64,000 nt of DNA from Lyngbya sp. PCC 8106 (GTDB taxonomy: Bacteria > Cyanobacteriota > Cyanobacteriia > Cyanobacteriales > Microcoleaceae): positions 1-64,000 of the forward strand of contig NZ_AAVU01000032.1 of NCBI RefSeq assembly GCF_000169095.1, read 5' to 3'. The notes beneath the pieces were generated by a model that was not told the origin of the DNA, did not search any database, and was given only the letters and a program-made list of their open reading frames with translations. Within the stretch, counting starts at the first letter, position 1, and each line of letters starts with the position of its first letter. Shown in pieces: positions 35,571-43,636 of the stretch. The position numbers were made by a program, and so were the translations under genes.

Positions 35571-36248
35571 CTACAATAATTCATCCGGATCGATCCCTCT
35601 TTCCCGAAGTAATGCTGCTAGTCGGTCAGCCCGTTGCTGTTGTTGGTCAGCCCGTTGTTTTTCTTGTCTTCTCAGTTGGTCTAATTCAACCGAAGTCAGA
35701 AACTTGTCTCCATCCGGTCTATAAATTTCCAATGTTTCGGGTGTGAGTTGAAAGCGAATTCCTAAACGGGGACTCACCCAATCATTGATTTCTTCGATGA
35801 TTTCTAAGCGATTCTCAACTCGAATTGAACCTGTAAGATTGATATCATCAGGATCATAAACGTAGTATTCTTCTACGCCATAATATTGGTAAAATAGCAG
35901 CTTGTTCATCATTTCTTGAGGGCGGTTTCCCGGCGATAAAATCTCAAAGATGATCTGGGGTGCAATATTGTCTTCTTCCCACTGTTGATAAGAACCACGG
36001 TCAGCTTTGGGTCTGCCAAAAACCACCATAATATCAGGAGCAACCCGAATTTTATTATTGCCCTGGACGGGATACCAGAGGAGATCTCCAGCAACAAATA
36101 CATCGGCAACTTCAGCAAATAATATTTCTAGGTTTTCTTTGATTTTCACGATCCAGCGAAACTGTTTTGTATTATCTGCCATCGGTTGACCGTCACTGTC
36201 TGGGTAGGTAATTTCTGGTTGGATATCAGTTGTGAGTTGTTTGATCAT
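35571..36248 (-). CDS. Uma2 family PD-(D/E)XK endonuclease-fold protein
   Basis: A 225-residue protein from ATG 36248, with AAAGGA about 9 bases upstream (a longer frame opens at 36287). The Uma2/DUF820 core has VAPDIMVVFG, PQIIFEILSPGNRPQEM and NKLLFYQYYGVEEYYVYDPD, carrying the D, E and K expected of a PD-(D/E)XK fold. The C-terminus is a charged coiled-coil-like tail (RRQEKQRADQQQQRADRL). Such genes are abundant in cyanobacteria and often near mobile or conflict genes; biological role unproven. It sits between a caspase gene and the nSTAND1-WD40 gene. Confidence 0.9.
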   Translation of the reverse strand: MIKQLTTDIQPEITYPDSDGQPMADNTKQFRWIVKIKENLEILFAEVADVFVAGDLLWYPVQGNNKIRVAPDIMVVFGRPKADRGSYQQWEEDNIAPQIIFEILSPGNRPQEMMNKLLFYQYYGVEEYYVYDPDDINLTGSIRVENRLEIIEEINDWVSPRLGIRFQLTPETLEIYRPDGDKFLTSVELDQLRRQEKQRADQQQQRADRLAALLRERGIDPDELL

Positions 36249-36367
36249 CCTTTTTAATCCTTTATTTTTTGAGTAGATATGATTCAATGTACCTCAGTTA
36301 AAACTAGAACTTATAGCACTACATGGACGCTGAAAGCTTGTTTTCGTCTACTTCAGACTTCTGACTT

Positions 36368-39300
36368 CTAAAAGCTCCCGACACCCTCACACACCCCCTT
36401 ATCCTTCTCTGGAGCATTATGCTGCAAATAATCCCTCACCCAATCGCAATTACGCTCCATTAACCAGTCAAAGTCTATATTCCAGACTTTGATGGTGTTG
36501 TCTGCACTGCCAGAAACAATGGTTTTGCTATCGTTGCTGATGCTGACGCTTGAGACCGGGCTACCGTGTCCGGTGAGAGTGCGGATTAATTCTCCGGTTT
36601 CCAGATTCCAAACTTTGATGGTGTTGTCTGAACTGCCAGAAACTATGGTTTTGCTATCGTTGCTGATGCTGACGCTTGAGACCCGGCTACCGTGTCCGGT
36701 GAGAGTGCGGATTAATTCTCCGGTTTCTCTATTCCAAACTTTGATGGTGTTGTCCCAACTGCCAGAAACAATGGTTTTGCTATCGTTGCTGATGCTGACG
36801 CTATTGACCGGGTTACCGTGTCCGGTGAGAGTGCGGATTAATTCTCCGGTTTCCAGATTCCAGACTTTGATGGTGTTGTCCCAACTGCCAGAAACAATGG
36901 TTTTGCTATCGTTGCTGATGCTGACGCTATAGACCAGGCTATTGTGTCCGGTGAGAGTGCGGATTAATTCTCCGGTTTCTCTATTCCAGACTTTGATGGT
37001 GTTGTTATCACCGCCAGAAACAATGGTTTTGCTATCGTTGCTGATGCTGACGCTTCTGACATAGCTACCGTGTCCTTTGAGAGTGCGGATTTCTTCTCCG
37101 GTTTCAAGATTCCAGACTTTGATGGTGTTGTCTTCACTCCCAGAAACAATGGTTTTGCTATCGTTGCTGATGCTGACGCTTGTGACCGGGTTATCGTGTC
37201 CGGTGAGAGTGCGGATTTCTTCTCCGGTTTGGAGATTCCAGACTTTGATGGTGTTGTCATCACTCCCAGAAACAATGGTTTTGCTATCGTTGCTGATGCT
37301 GACGCTATAGACCTGGCCACCGTGTCCGGTGAGAGTGCGGATTTCTTCTCCGGTTTCAAGATTCCAGACTTTGATGGTGTTGTCCCAACTGCAAGAAACA
37401 ATGGTGCCATCGTTGCTGATGCTGACGCTCCAGACATGGTTATCATGTCCTTTGAGAGTGCGGATTTCTTCTCCGGTTTCAAGATTCCAGACTTTGATGG
37501 TGCTGTCTTCACTCCCAGAAACAATGGTTTTGCTATCGTTGCTGATGCTGACGCTCCAGACCTGGCCATTGTGTCCGGTGAGATTGCTGATTTCTTTTCC
37601 GGTTTGGAGATTCCAGACTTTGATGGTGTTGTCACCACTGCCAGAAACAATGGTTTTGCTATCGTTGCTGATGCTGACGCTTCTGACCCCGTAACGGTGT
37701 CCGGTGAGAGTGCGGATTTCTGCTCCGGTTTCTCTATTCCAGACTTTGATGGTTTTGTCATCACTGCCAGAAACAATGGTTTTGCTATCGTTGCTGATGC
37801 TGACGCTACTGACCTCCCTATCGTGTCCTTTGAGAGTGCGGATTAATTCTCCGGTTTCAAGATTCCAGACTTTGATGGTTTTGTCATCACTGCCAGAAAC
37901 AATGGTTTTGCTATCGTTGCTGATGCTGACGCTTCTGACCCCGTAACGGTGTCCGGTGAGAGTGCGGATTAATTCTCCGGTTTCAAGATTCCAGACTTTG
38001 ATGGTGTTGTCACCACTGCCAGAAACAATGGTTTTGCTATCGTTGCTGATGCTGACGCTCCAGACATAGTTATCATGTCCTTTGAGAGTGCGGATTTCTG
38101 CTCCGGTTTCTCTATTCCAGACTTTGATGGTGTAGTCCCAACTGCCAGAAACAATGGTTTTGCCATCACTACTGATGCTGAGGCTATAGGCTGGGCTACG
38201 GTGTCCCAGCAAACGGTTCCGCTCCCTGCCTTCATAAACATTACCGATTAAAGCACCCAACACCTGTGGGTCTTTGGCTCGGTATTTTTGCAAGATTTTC
38301 CCGGCTCGAATGGCTTCCAAAAAAGCCTCTAAATCCTTTCCTTCAGTCAATTGAGCCTTAGAAGTTTGACCGAGAGAATTTGCTAGATTCAGTTGTGCAT
38401 TTTTTGTCTGCTTCTGGGCTTGTACAGTCTGATACCAGGCCCCTACAGCAGCAGCGATCGCGGCCACTGATAAAACACTGAGAAATATTGCTCCTATCCG
38501 CAGCTTTTTGTTGGCTTGTTTTTGTTGTGCTTCCCTGGCTTGCGATGCTTCTAGAGCTTCTTTCTGTGCTTTGGCTAATTGCTCTTTTCGTTCTTCCTCC
38601 TGTTGTTGGAGGCGATCGCGATCTTGAATACTCTCCTGAATAAAAAGTTTCTCAGCTTCTAAATCTTCGGGACGCTCTTGCAGTTTTTCTTCTGCTTTTA
38701 GTAGAGCCGCTCCTCGTAACAAAGAACCTTGATCTCGATGGTTTTCTTCCCATTGTTTCTTTGCCGAACGCAGTTGTTCTTGCCAGGTTCTAAATTCTCG
38801 GTCTACTTCCATCCATTTCCTCAGTTGCCCCCAATTTCTAATTAAAGCTTCATGGACGACTTCAACGGTTTCTTGTTCGGCATTATTTTCTGTACGACTG
38901 GTGACAACTAACCGCGCATCTGCTAATTGTTTGACCAAATCCCAATTGCTCTCGTTGAAATCGGCCTGAGTCGCGACTCTGCGGGTGTCTTCTGTTCCCG
39001 CCCCCGGTTGCACTAACTGCACAAATATTCGCCGAACTTGTTGCTGTTCTTCTGGTTTAAGTTTACTAAATTTCTCATCAGCATAACCCGTTAAGGCGCC
39101 GGAAACTTCTCCGATATCTTCGTAGGCTTTATGGGTTAATTGTTTACCTTGGCGTTTTTTCCAAAGTTCAGTTAAAGCAAATTCTAATAAGGGTAAATTT
39201 CCCGGTTCTTTATCCACATCATCGAGAATGCGTTCAACCAGTCCGTGTTCAAAACTCACCCCCAATTTTTGGGCGGGTTTTTCAATCACATCTCGCAGTT

Positions 39301-40105
39301 CATTTTCATTCATCGGCCCCAGCATAATATTACCTTTTTGCAAGACATCAGCTAAAGGTCGATAAGAAAGCGCATTTCCGAGAAAATCCGCCCGCATCGT
39401 GGCAACTAACACCGTTGATAAAGAAGATTGTTCCGCGAAAGATTTAAAAGTGTTTAACAGTGTATCTAGAAATTGACGACGGATTTTTTCGTCGGGACAA
39501 AGGGTGTAAAGTTCCTCAAATTGGTCGGCTATTAATAAAGTCCGATTTTGAGGATTATTCTGTTGTATTGTTGCAAAAACATCGGATAATAAAACAGTAT
39601 TGTTTTTAAAATATCCCGCTAATTGACGCGCTTGTGCAATGAGTTCTGTTTTATTCAAATTCGGTTCATAGAGCGGAACTAACGCTTGTGCGAGTGCATT
39701 AAAAGGGTCATTTCCCGGTCTAAAATGGGTAAATTGCCAGCGTCCAGCTTGAACCAATTTCGGCACTAATCCCGCTAAAATTACCGAAGATTTACCGCTC
39801 CCAGACGCACCCAACACGGGAATAAAATTGCGGGTTTCGGTATATTCAAAGAGTTCTTCGACAAAGACTTCCCGCCCAAAGAAATATTCTGAATTCTCGT
39901 AACTAAAATGATATAAACCTTGATAGGGACAGATTAAGTTATCATCGAAATCATCTTCAGTGGATGTGGTAACGGTGCGTTTTTCATAATAATAATTGTA
40001 GACGACCGTCTGAGTTAAATCCCGTCCAGCTTGACCCATCTGGGACTCTTTTATGGAAGCATCATCAACATTCAAGCGTTGGTTTGAGTGGGTTTCTTGA
40101 GTCAT
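36368..40105 (-). CDS. nSTAND1 NTPase with amyloid-like N-terminus and 14 near-identical WD40 repeats
   Basis: A 1,245-residue NLR-like protein. Residues 9-33 carry the island's shared motif (SQMGQAGRDLTQT at 21-33). The nSTAND1 NTPase follows: CPYQGLYHFSYENSEYFFG at about 59, Walker A GASGSGKSS at 99-107 and Walker B LLIADQFEELYTL. Around residues 480-570 lie a coiled coil (QQEEERKEQLAKAQKEALEA) and one hydrophobic membrane-like segment (IGAIFLSVLSVAAIAAAVGA). From about 635 there are 14 WD40 repeats, two propellers, almost identical except at a few positions. Repeat 7 is one codon shorter. Proposed role: ligand-sensing switch that recruits effectors through the N-terminal motif. It is 33 bases downstream of the CHAT gene, likely one operon. 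Confidence 0.93.
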   Translation of the reverse strand: MTQETHSNQRLNVDDASIKESQMGQAGRDLTQTVVYNYYYEKRTVTTSTEDDFDDNLICPYQGLYHFSYENSEYFFGREVFVEELFEYTETRNFIPVLGASGSGKSSVILAGLVPKLVQAGRWQFTHFRPGNDPFNALAQALVPLYEPNLNKTELIAQARQLAGYFKNNTVLLSDVFATIQQNNPQNRTLLIADQFEELYTLCPDEKIRRQFLDTLLNTFKSFAEQSSLSTVLVATMRADFLGNALSYRPLADVLQKGNIMLGPMNENELRDVIEKPAQKLGVSFEHGLVERILDDVDKEPGNLPLLEFALTELWKKRQGKQLTHKAYEDIGEVSGALTGYADEKFSKLKPEEQQQVRRIFVQLVQPGAGTEDTRRVATQADFNESNWDLVKQLADARLVVTSRTENNAEQETVEVVHEALIRNWGQLRKWMEVDREFRTWQEQLRSAKKQWEENHRDQGSLLRGAALLKAEEKLQERPEDLEAEKLFIQESIQDRDRLQQQEEERKEQLAKAQKEALEASQAREAQQKQANKKLRIGAIFLSVLSVAAIAAAVGAWYQTVQAQKQTKNAQLNLANSLGQTSKAQLTEGKDLEAFLEAIRAGKILQKYRAKDPQVLGALIGNVYEGRERNRLLGHRSPAYSLSISSDGKTIVSGSWDYTIKVWNRETGAEIRTLKGHDNYVWSVSISNDSKTIVSGSGDNTIKVWNLETGELIRTLTGHRYGVRSVSISNDSKTIVSGSDDKTIKVWNLETGELIRTLKGHDREVSSVSISNDSKTIVSGSDDKTIKVWNRETGAEIRTLTGHRYGVRSVSISNDSKTIVSGSGDNTIKVWNLQTGKEISNLTGHNGQVWSVSISNDSKTIVSGSEDSTIKVWNLETGEEIRTLKGHDNHVWSVSISNDGTIVSCSWDNTIKVWNLETGEEIRTLTGHGGQVYSVSISNDSKTIVSGSDDNTIKVWNLQTGEEIRTLTGHDNPVTSVSISNDSKTIVSGSEDNTIKVWNLETGEEIRTLKGHGSYVRSVSISNDSKTIVSGGDNNTIKVWNRETGELIRTLTGHNSLVYSVSISNDSKTIVSGSWDNTIKVWNLETGELIRTLTGHGNPVNSVSISNDSKTIVSGSWDNTIKVWNRETGELIRTLTGHGSRVSSVSISNDSKTIVSGSSDNTIKVWNLETGELIRTLTGHGSPVSSVSISNDSKTIVSGSADNTIKVWNIDFDWLMERNCDWVRDYLQHNAPEKDKGVCEGVGSF
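36470..38215 (-). repeat. Fourteen 126-bp WD40-coding tandem repeats with high identity
   Basis: Units of 126 bp (42 codons; one unit 123 bp) are nearly identical at the DNA level, including at synonymous positions. Differences cluster at the codons after Gly-His (GHxxVxS) and in the GSxDxT turn, where W, D, G, E, S and A alternate. This pattern implies recent duplication or gene conversion with diversity kept at a few surface positions. The long antisense reading frames in this region are by-products of the repeat. Confidence 0.9.
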
Positions 40106-40138
40106 AATTTCCTGCTTTTAAAGTAAAAATCTGGACAA

Positions 40139-41182
40139 TCAAGAATTAGATAAGGTTTTAGCTTCAACTTCTAACCAAGGCTCTAACTCAGTGAATAAAG
40201 GTTCTAATTTGGGCTGGAATTGAAGCCACACATTAGAGTCTTTGAGAACTTTGGTGGCTTTTTGTAAGCTTTTGGCTGCATAAGTTTTATCGGGTTCGTC
40301 TTCCCGAACTGCTTCTTGAGTATTTTCTAGGTAATTTAGAGCTTTTTCCTGCTGTTTTTCGGGTAAATCTGAATTGCGAAAAATCGCCTCAATTTTCTGA
40401 ATTAACGTTACAACTTCTGTAACGGTTAGTTGTTTTTCAGAGTTATCGGAATTGAACTTTTGAGTTTGAGTCAGGTCGCGTCCGGCTTGACCCAATTGAA
40501 CTTTTGAAAAAGTCCCGCCACTAAAGTTCATAGATTGAGATTTAGGTTGTTCAGACATAGGTTGAGAGGATGAATTATCTTTATTTTGAGTTTCTTTAGC
40601 GTCCTGAATATCGGAAATATAATGTCGAGGACGATACCGAATTTGTGGGGTATCCGACTCCGGTATTCCTTCTAAATCAATAGCATTGCAAGCAAAGTTG
40701 AAACATTGATCATAGGTTTTTCCGGCGCCCAAAGCTTCATAAAACGCCGTCGAAAAGTTAATCGCCGCAACATCTCCAACCGCTTTATTCATCCCCACCA
40801 CACAATCAATATATTCATGGATAGCTTGGGCTTGTTCTTCGCTGTAGCAAGCATTGAGAACAACACATTGAACTTCTTGTTGAAACTGTTTAAACAGCTT
40901 GGCTAAAGCCTCACTACTGACGAGTTGAGTTTCTCCCGAATCATTTTCTAATATCAGTCCGTTACTCCCAGAACCATGACCCGAAAAGTGAACAATTGCA
41001 GGTTCATATTCTAATAATGCTCGTCGCAAATCTTTCACCCGAACGGCTGACTCACTCTCCACTTGAAATTGTTCTCTATTTTTTGACTGTTTCAATGCTT
41101 CTTTGATTTCGCGTGTTTCTTCTCCCAAACGTAACTGAACAGAATTTTTGGGATTGGATAATAAAATCAAAATAGTCTTCAT
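40139..41182 (-). CDS. CHAT protease with central RHIM-like motif
   Basis: A 347-residue protein. Residues 1-190 are a compact CHAT (caspase-like) domain with His69 in VHFSGHGSGSNG and Cys112 in VVLNACYSEEQA. A linker rich in Ser/Gln leads to MNFSGGTFSKVQLGQAGRDL (219-238), which contains VQLG, the core of RHIM amyloid motifs. A helical C-terminal domain of about 100 residues (LTVTEVVTLIQKIEAIFRNS) ends the protein. The motif recurs at the N-termini of the NACHT and nSTAND1 proteins encoded on either side. It is 26 bases downstream of the NACHT gene. Likely the executioner protease recruited by its neighbours. Confidence 0.9.
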   Translation of the reverse strand: MKTILILLSNPKNSVQLRLGEETREIKEALKQSKNREQFQVESESAVRVKDLRRALLEYEPAIVHFSGHGSGSNGLILENDSGETQLVSSEALAKLFKQFQQEVQCVVLNACYSEEQAQAIHEYIDCVVGMNKAVGDVAAINFSTAFYEALGAGKTYDQCFNFACNAIDLEGIPESDTPQIRYRPRHYISDIQDAKETQNKDNSSSQPMSEQPKSQSMNFSGGTFSKVQLGQAGRDLTQTQKFNSDNSEKQLTVTEVVTLIQKIEAIFRNSDLPEKQQEKALNYLENTQEAVREDEPDKTYAAKSLQKATKVLKDSNVWLQFQPKLEPLFTELEPWLEVEAKTLSNS

Positions 41183-41208
41183 GGTTAAATCTCCTTGATG
41201 TTACGAGT

Positions 41209-43380
41209 TTAGTTAGAAATAAGATCATAATTTAGTGCGGTTCCACACTTGGAACAAAAGTTAAAGTGAGGTAGATTTTCATGTTGGCAATTTCCACAAA
41301 TTTTATTAGAGACTGATTCGGGTTCTAACGCCTTAACGGTTTTTAAAGTCTCAAGTTCTTCTGAGTTAACCGCATTAATCAAATCTATTGACTGAGAAAC
41401 TTTCACCGAACTTTCTGGAACTTGTTCCGGTTCAACTTGAGCAAAATGTTCGAGTAGCATCCGGTGAATAAAGATGTAACCGCCCCCAACTTTTTGCAGG
41501 AATATTAGTTCTGTCGCGTAGTCCAGAAAACGAGCATAATTCCAGGGTGCAACACCTTTTTTATATAGCATTGAACGCAAAGTTAAATGTTTAATACAAG
41601 CATTCCAGCCTCCGATAATTAGTCCCAAAACCAGGCAAAATCCTCCTAGACAAATCCAAAAACTATCCTCTACATAATAAAAAAATTGTGAAGCCAAAAA
41701 TCCGACTGCTCCTCCCATAACCATTCCGATGCTACCAATAATTAAAGCGTTAAAAACAGATGTTTTTATTCCTTGATTTGAAACCTTTTTGTTCTCTACT
41801 TCTGCTCCTTTTACTCCTTGATTGATACAGTACAATAGTCCAGAACTTAGCCCATAACATAGCCCTCCAATTGGCTGAAAAATTACTCCAAAAGTTACCC
41901 ATCCAAGCCCTCCCAAAATCAGCCCTTTCTTCAGACTGTTTTGAAATTCTTTACCCGACCATTTTAAGCTTTCAACGGTTTTTATTTCTCCTTCATATAG
42001 TCCTACAATCAGCCCTAAGATCAGCCCAGGAATTGCTCCTAAAAGCTTTCCTAAAATGGGCGCAGAACTTGACCCATAGTATCCCCCAGAAATCTGCTTA
42101 TAAATAGGTCCAAAAATTAGCCCAACAATTACCGCAAAAATTACCCCAGAAGTTAATCCACTGGTAATCCGATAAAAGATACGTTCTGCTTTTATTTCCA
42201 ACCAAGAAGGTTGTATTTTTTCGATGAGAAATACAGTTTGAGACTCCTGTACCATCCGAGTCGCCAGCCAACCGATCCAATGTTTGGTTTTTTCTGGCGT
42301 ATATTTCATCCTCATAGCTCGACCATGACGCTGAAACATTTGCTCAATATAAGTTTCAAAAAGATGGCGACGACGTTCTTCAATGGAACCGAATTGCTGT
42401 AAATTTTCAACAGAGATATCTTTGTAAGCCATGCTGACAATACTGAGAGTCAGGGGAGATTTCATCATTTCCTGCATCGCTGTATCTTGTTGCAATAGAG
42501 TTTTGACTCCCTGAAGTTGTTCCCCTGCTTCGTCTAAATACTGATTAATATGTTTTGATGTCAGAGGTTGAACGCAGATAGCACCCCGCACTTGTAGACG
42601 ATTTGAGAGGGCTTGATAGTCTTTTATTCGACTACAGACGACCATCTCAGTTAACCCATAGTTTTGCATAAACTCATTGATGGCTTCTACACAAGCTTCT
42701 CGATGTTTGGCTCGCACCTCATCCAAACCATCCAGTAAAAGTAACAATTGTTGGTCTTTTACCCATGCTTTACCCAAAGACTTAGAAACGCCATAGTTGC
42801 TCTGAAGTTCATCCACTAACCAATCGGCGATTTTTTGCTGCTTTTTCGCCCAAGAAGATAAGTTAAAAACCACAGGTATTGGCTGATTCAAATTGTCCGA
42901 AGTTCGAGCGATTAAATCCCGCGTTAATTTCAACAATACCGTTGTTTTTCCGGCGCCGGGTTCACCCAAAATCAGCAGCGTTCGCCCTTCTCCCATCCGA
43001 TTAAATGCAGTGGTGATTCCTCGATGTATAGATAAAGATTGTTTGGACTCATCTGGGGAGATTTGAACATTACTAAAAGGACGCTCTACCAAATCGGGTC
43101 GTTCTTCCAGTCCGAGTTCAATTATCGCCTTATTATGCAATGACCTTTCTAAAACATTCTCCACCCAAAACTCTTTAACTTCGTTGAGCAGTTTTTGTCG
43201 GAAGCGATATTCTTGTTGGGTTGGGGGTTTAACTTCTCGACGAAATAAACCTGCAAAACTCAAACTTTCATAGACCGTTACAGTCTGAATGAGGTCACGT
43301 CCAGCCTGGCCAATTTGAGAGCCTTCTATGGATGCACCATCAATATTTAAACGTTGGTTAGGGTTGGATTGTTCGCTCAT
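41209..43380 (-). CDS. NACHT NTPase with shared amyloid-like motif, membrane segments and zinc ribbon
   Basis: A 723-residue protein from ATG 43380 (an upstream start at 43398 is possible). Residues 9-33 match the N-terminus of the nSTAND1 protein (SQIGQAGRDLIQT). The NACHT module has Walker A GEPGAGKTT at 139-147 and Walker B LLLLLDGLDEV. From about residue 400, several Gly-rich hydrophobic segments (for example SGVIFAVIVGLIFGPIY, LLGAIPGLILGLIVGLY) suggest about six membrane passes. The C-terminus is a zinc ribbon, CGNCQHENL and FCSKCGTAL. It could sense at, or insert into, the membrane. First of three tightly spaced genes with CHAT and nSTAND1-WD40. Confidence 0.9.
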   Translation of the reverse strand: MSEQSNPNQRLNIDGASIEGSQIGQAGRDLIQTVTVYESLSFAGLFRREVKPPTQQEYRFRQKLLNEVKEFWVENVLERSLHNKAIIELGLEERPDLVERPFSNVQISPDESKQSLSIHRGITTAFNRMGEGRTLLILGEPGAGKTTVLLKLTRDLIARTSDNLNQPIPVVFNLSSWAKKQQKIADWLVDELQSNYGVSKSLGKAWVKDQQLLLLLDGLDEVRAKHREACVEAINEFMQNYGLTEMVVCSRIKDYQALSNRLQVRGAICVQPLTSKHINQYLDEAGEQLQGVKTLLQQDTAMQEMMKSPLTLSIVSMAYKDISVENLQQFGSIEERRRHLFETYIEQMFQRHGRAMRMKYTPEKTKHWIGWLATRMVQESQTVFLIEKIQPSWLEIKAERIFYRITSGLTSGVIFAVIVGLIFGPIYKQISGGYYGSSSAPILGKLLGAIPGLILGLIVGLYEGEIKTVESLKWSGKEFQNSLKKGLILGGLGWVTFGVIFQPIGGLCYGLSSGLLYCINQGVKGAEVENKKVSNQGIKTSVFNALIIGSIGMVMGGAVGFLASQFFYYVEDSFWICLGGFCLVLGLIIGGWNACIKHLTLRSMLYKKGVAPWNYARFLDYATELIFLQKVGGGYIFIHRMLLEHFAQVEPEQVPESSVKVSQSIDLINAVNSEELETLKTVKALEPESVSNKICGNCQHENLPHFNFCSKCGTALNYDLISN

Positions 43381-43579
43381 AAATAAATTCTTGATCACAA
43401 ACTTAATTCCTAATTAAACGGGGACTCTAATCTAGCTAATACTTTAAGTATCTTCAAATTAATTCCAACGGTAAAGTCACACAAATATGCGACATATTAA
43501 CTTGATCCGAAATTGGCCATGAACCCCCCAAACCTTCTTGACTGGGGGCCAATAATCGGGGACTGAAATGGCCTAACCT

Positions 43580-43612
43580 CCCCCTTTTGATGGCCAGGGG
43601 GATAAAAGGGGG
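43580..43612. repeat. Stem-loop repeat between caspase and NACHT genes
   Basis: CCCCCTTTT and AAAAGGGGG form a perfect 9-bp stem with a 15-base spacer, followed by a G-rich run. Such C5T4/A4G5 dyads are dispersed repeats in many cyanobacteria. It lies past the caspase stop and may act as a terminator. Confidence 0.6.
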
Positions 43613-43636
43613 TTTGGGGGGATTTTTGGACGGAAA

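Noticed and set aside
36480..37946. Long plus-strand and alternative-frame minus-strand reading frames across the WD40 repeats
   Set aside because: They arise because the 126-bp unit is a multiple of three and lacks stops; the real frame is the minus-strand WD40 gene.
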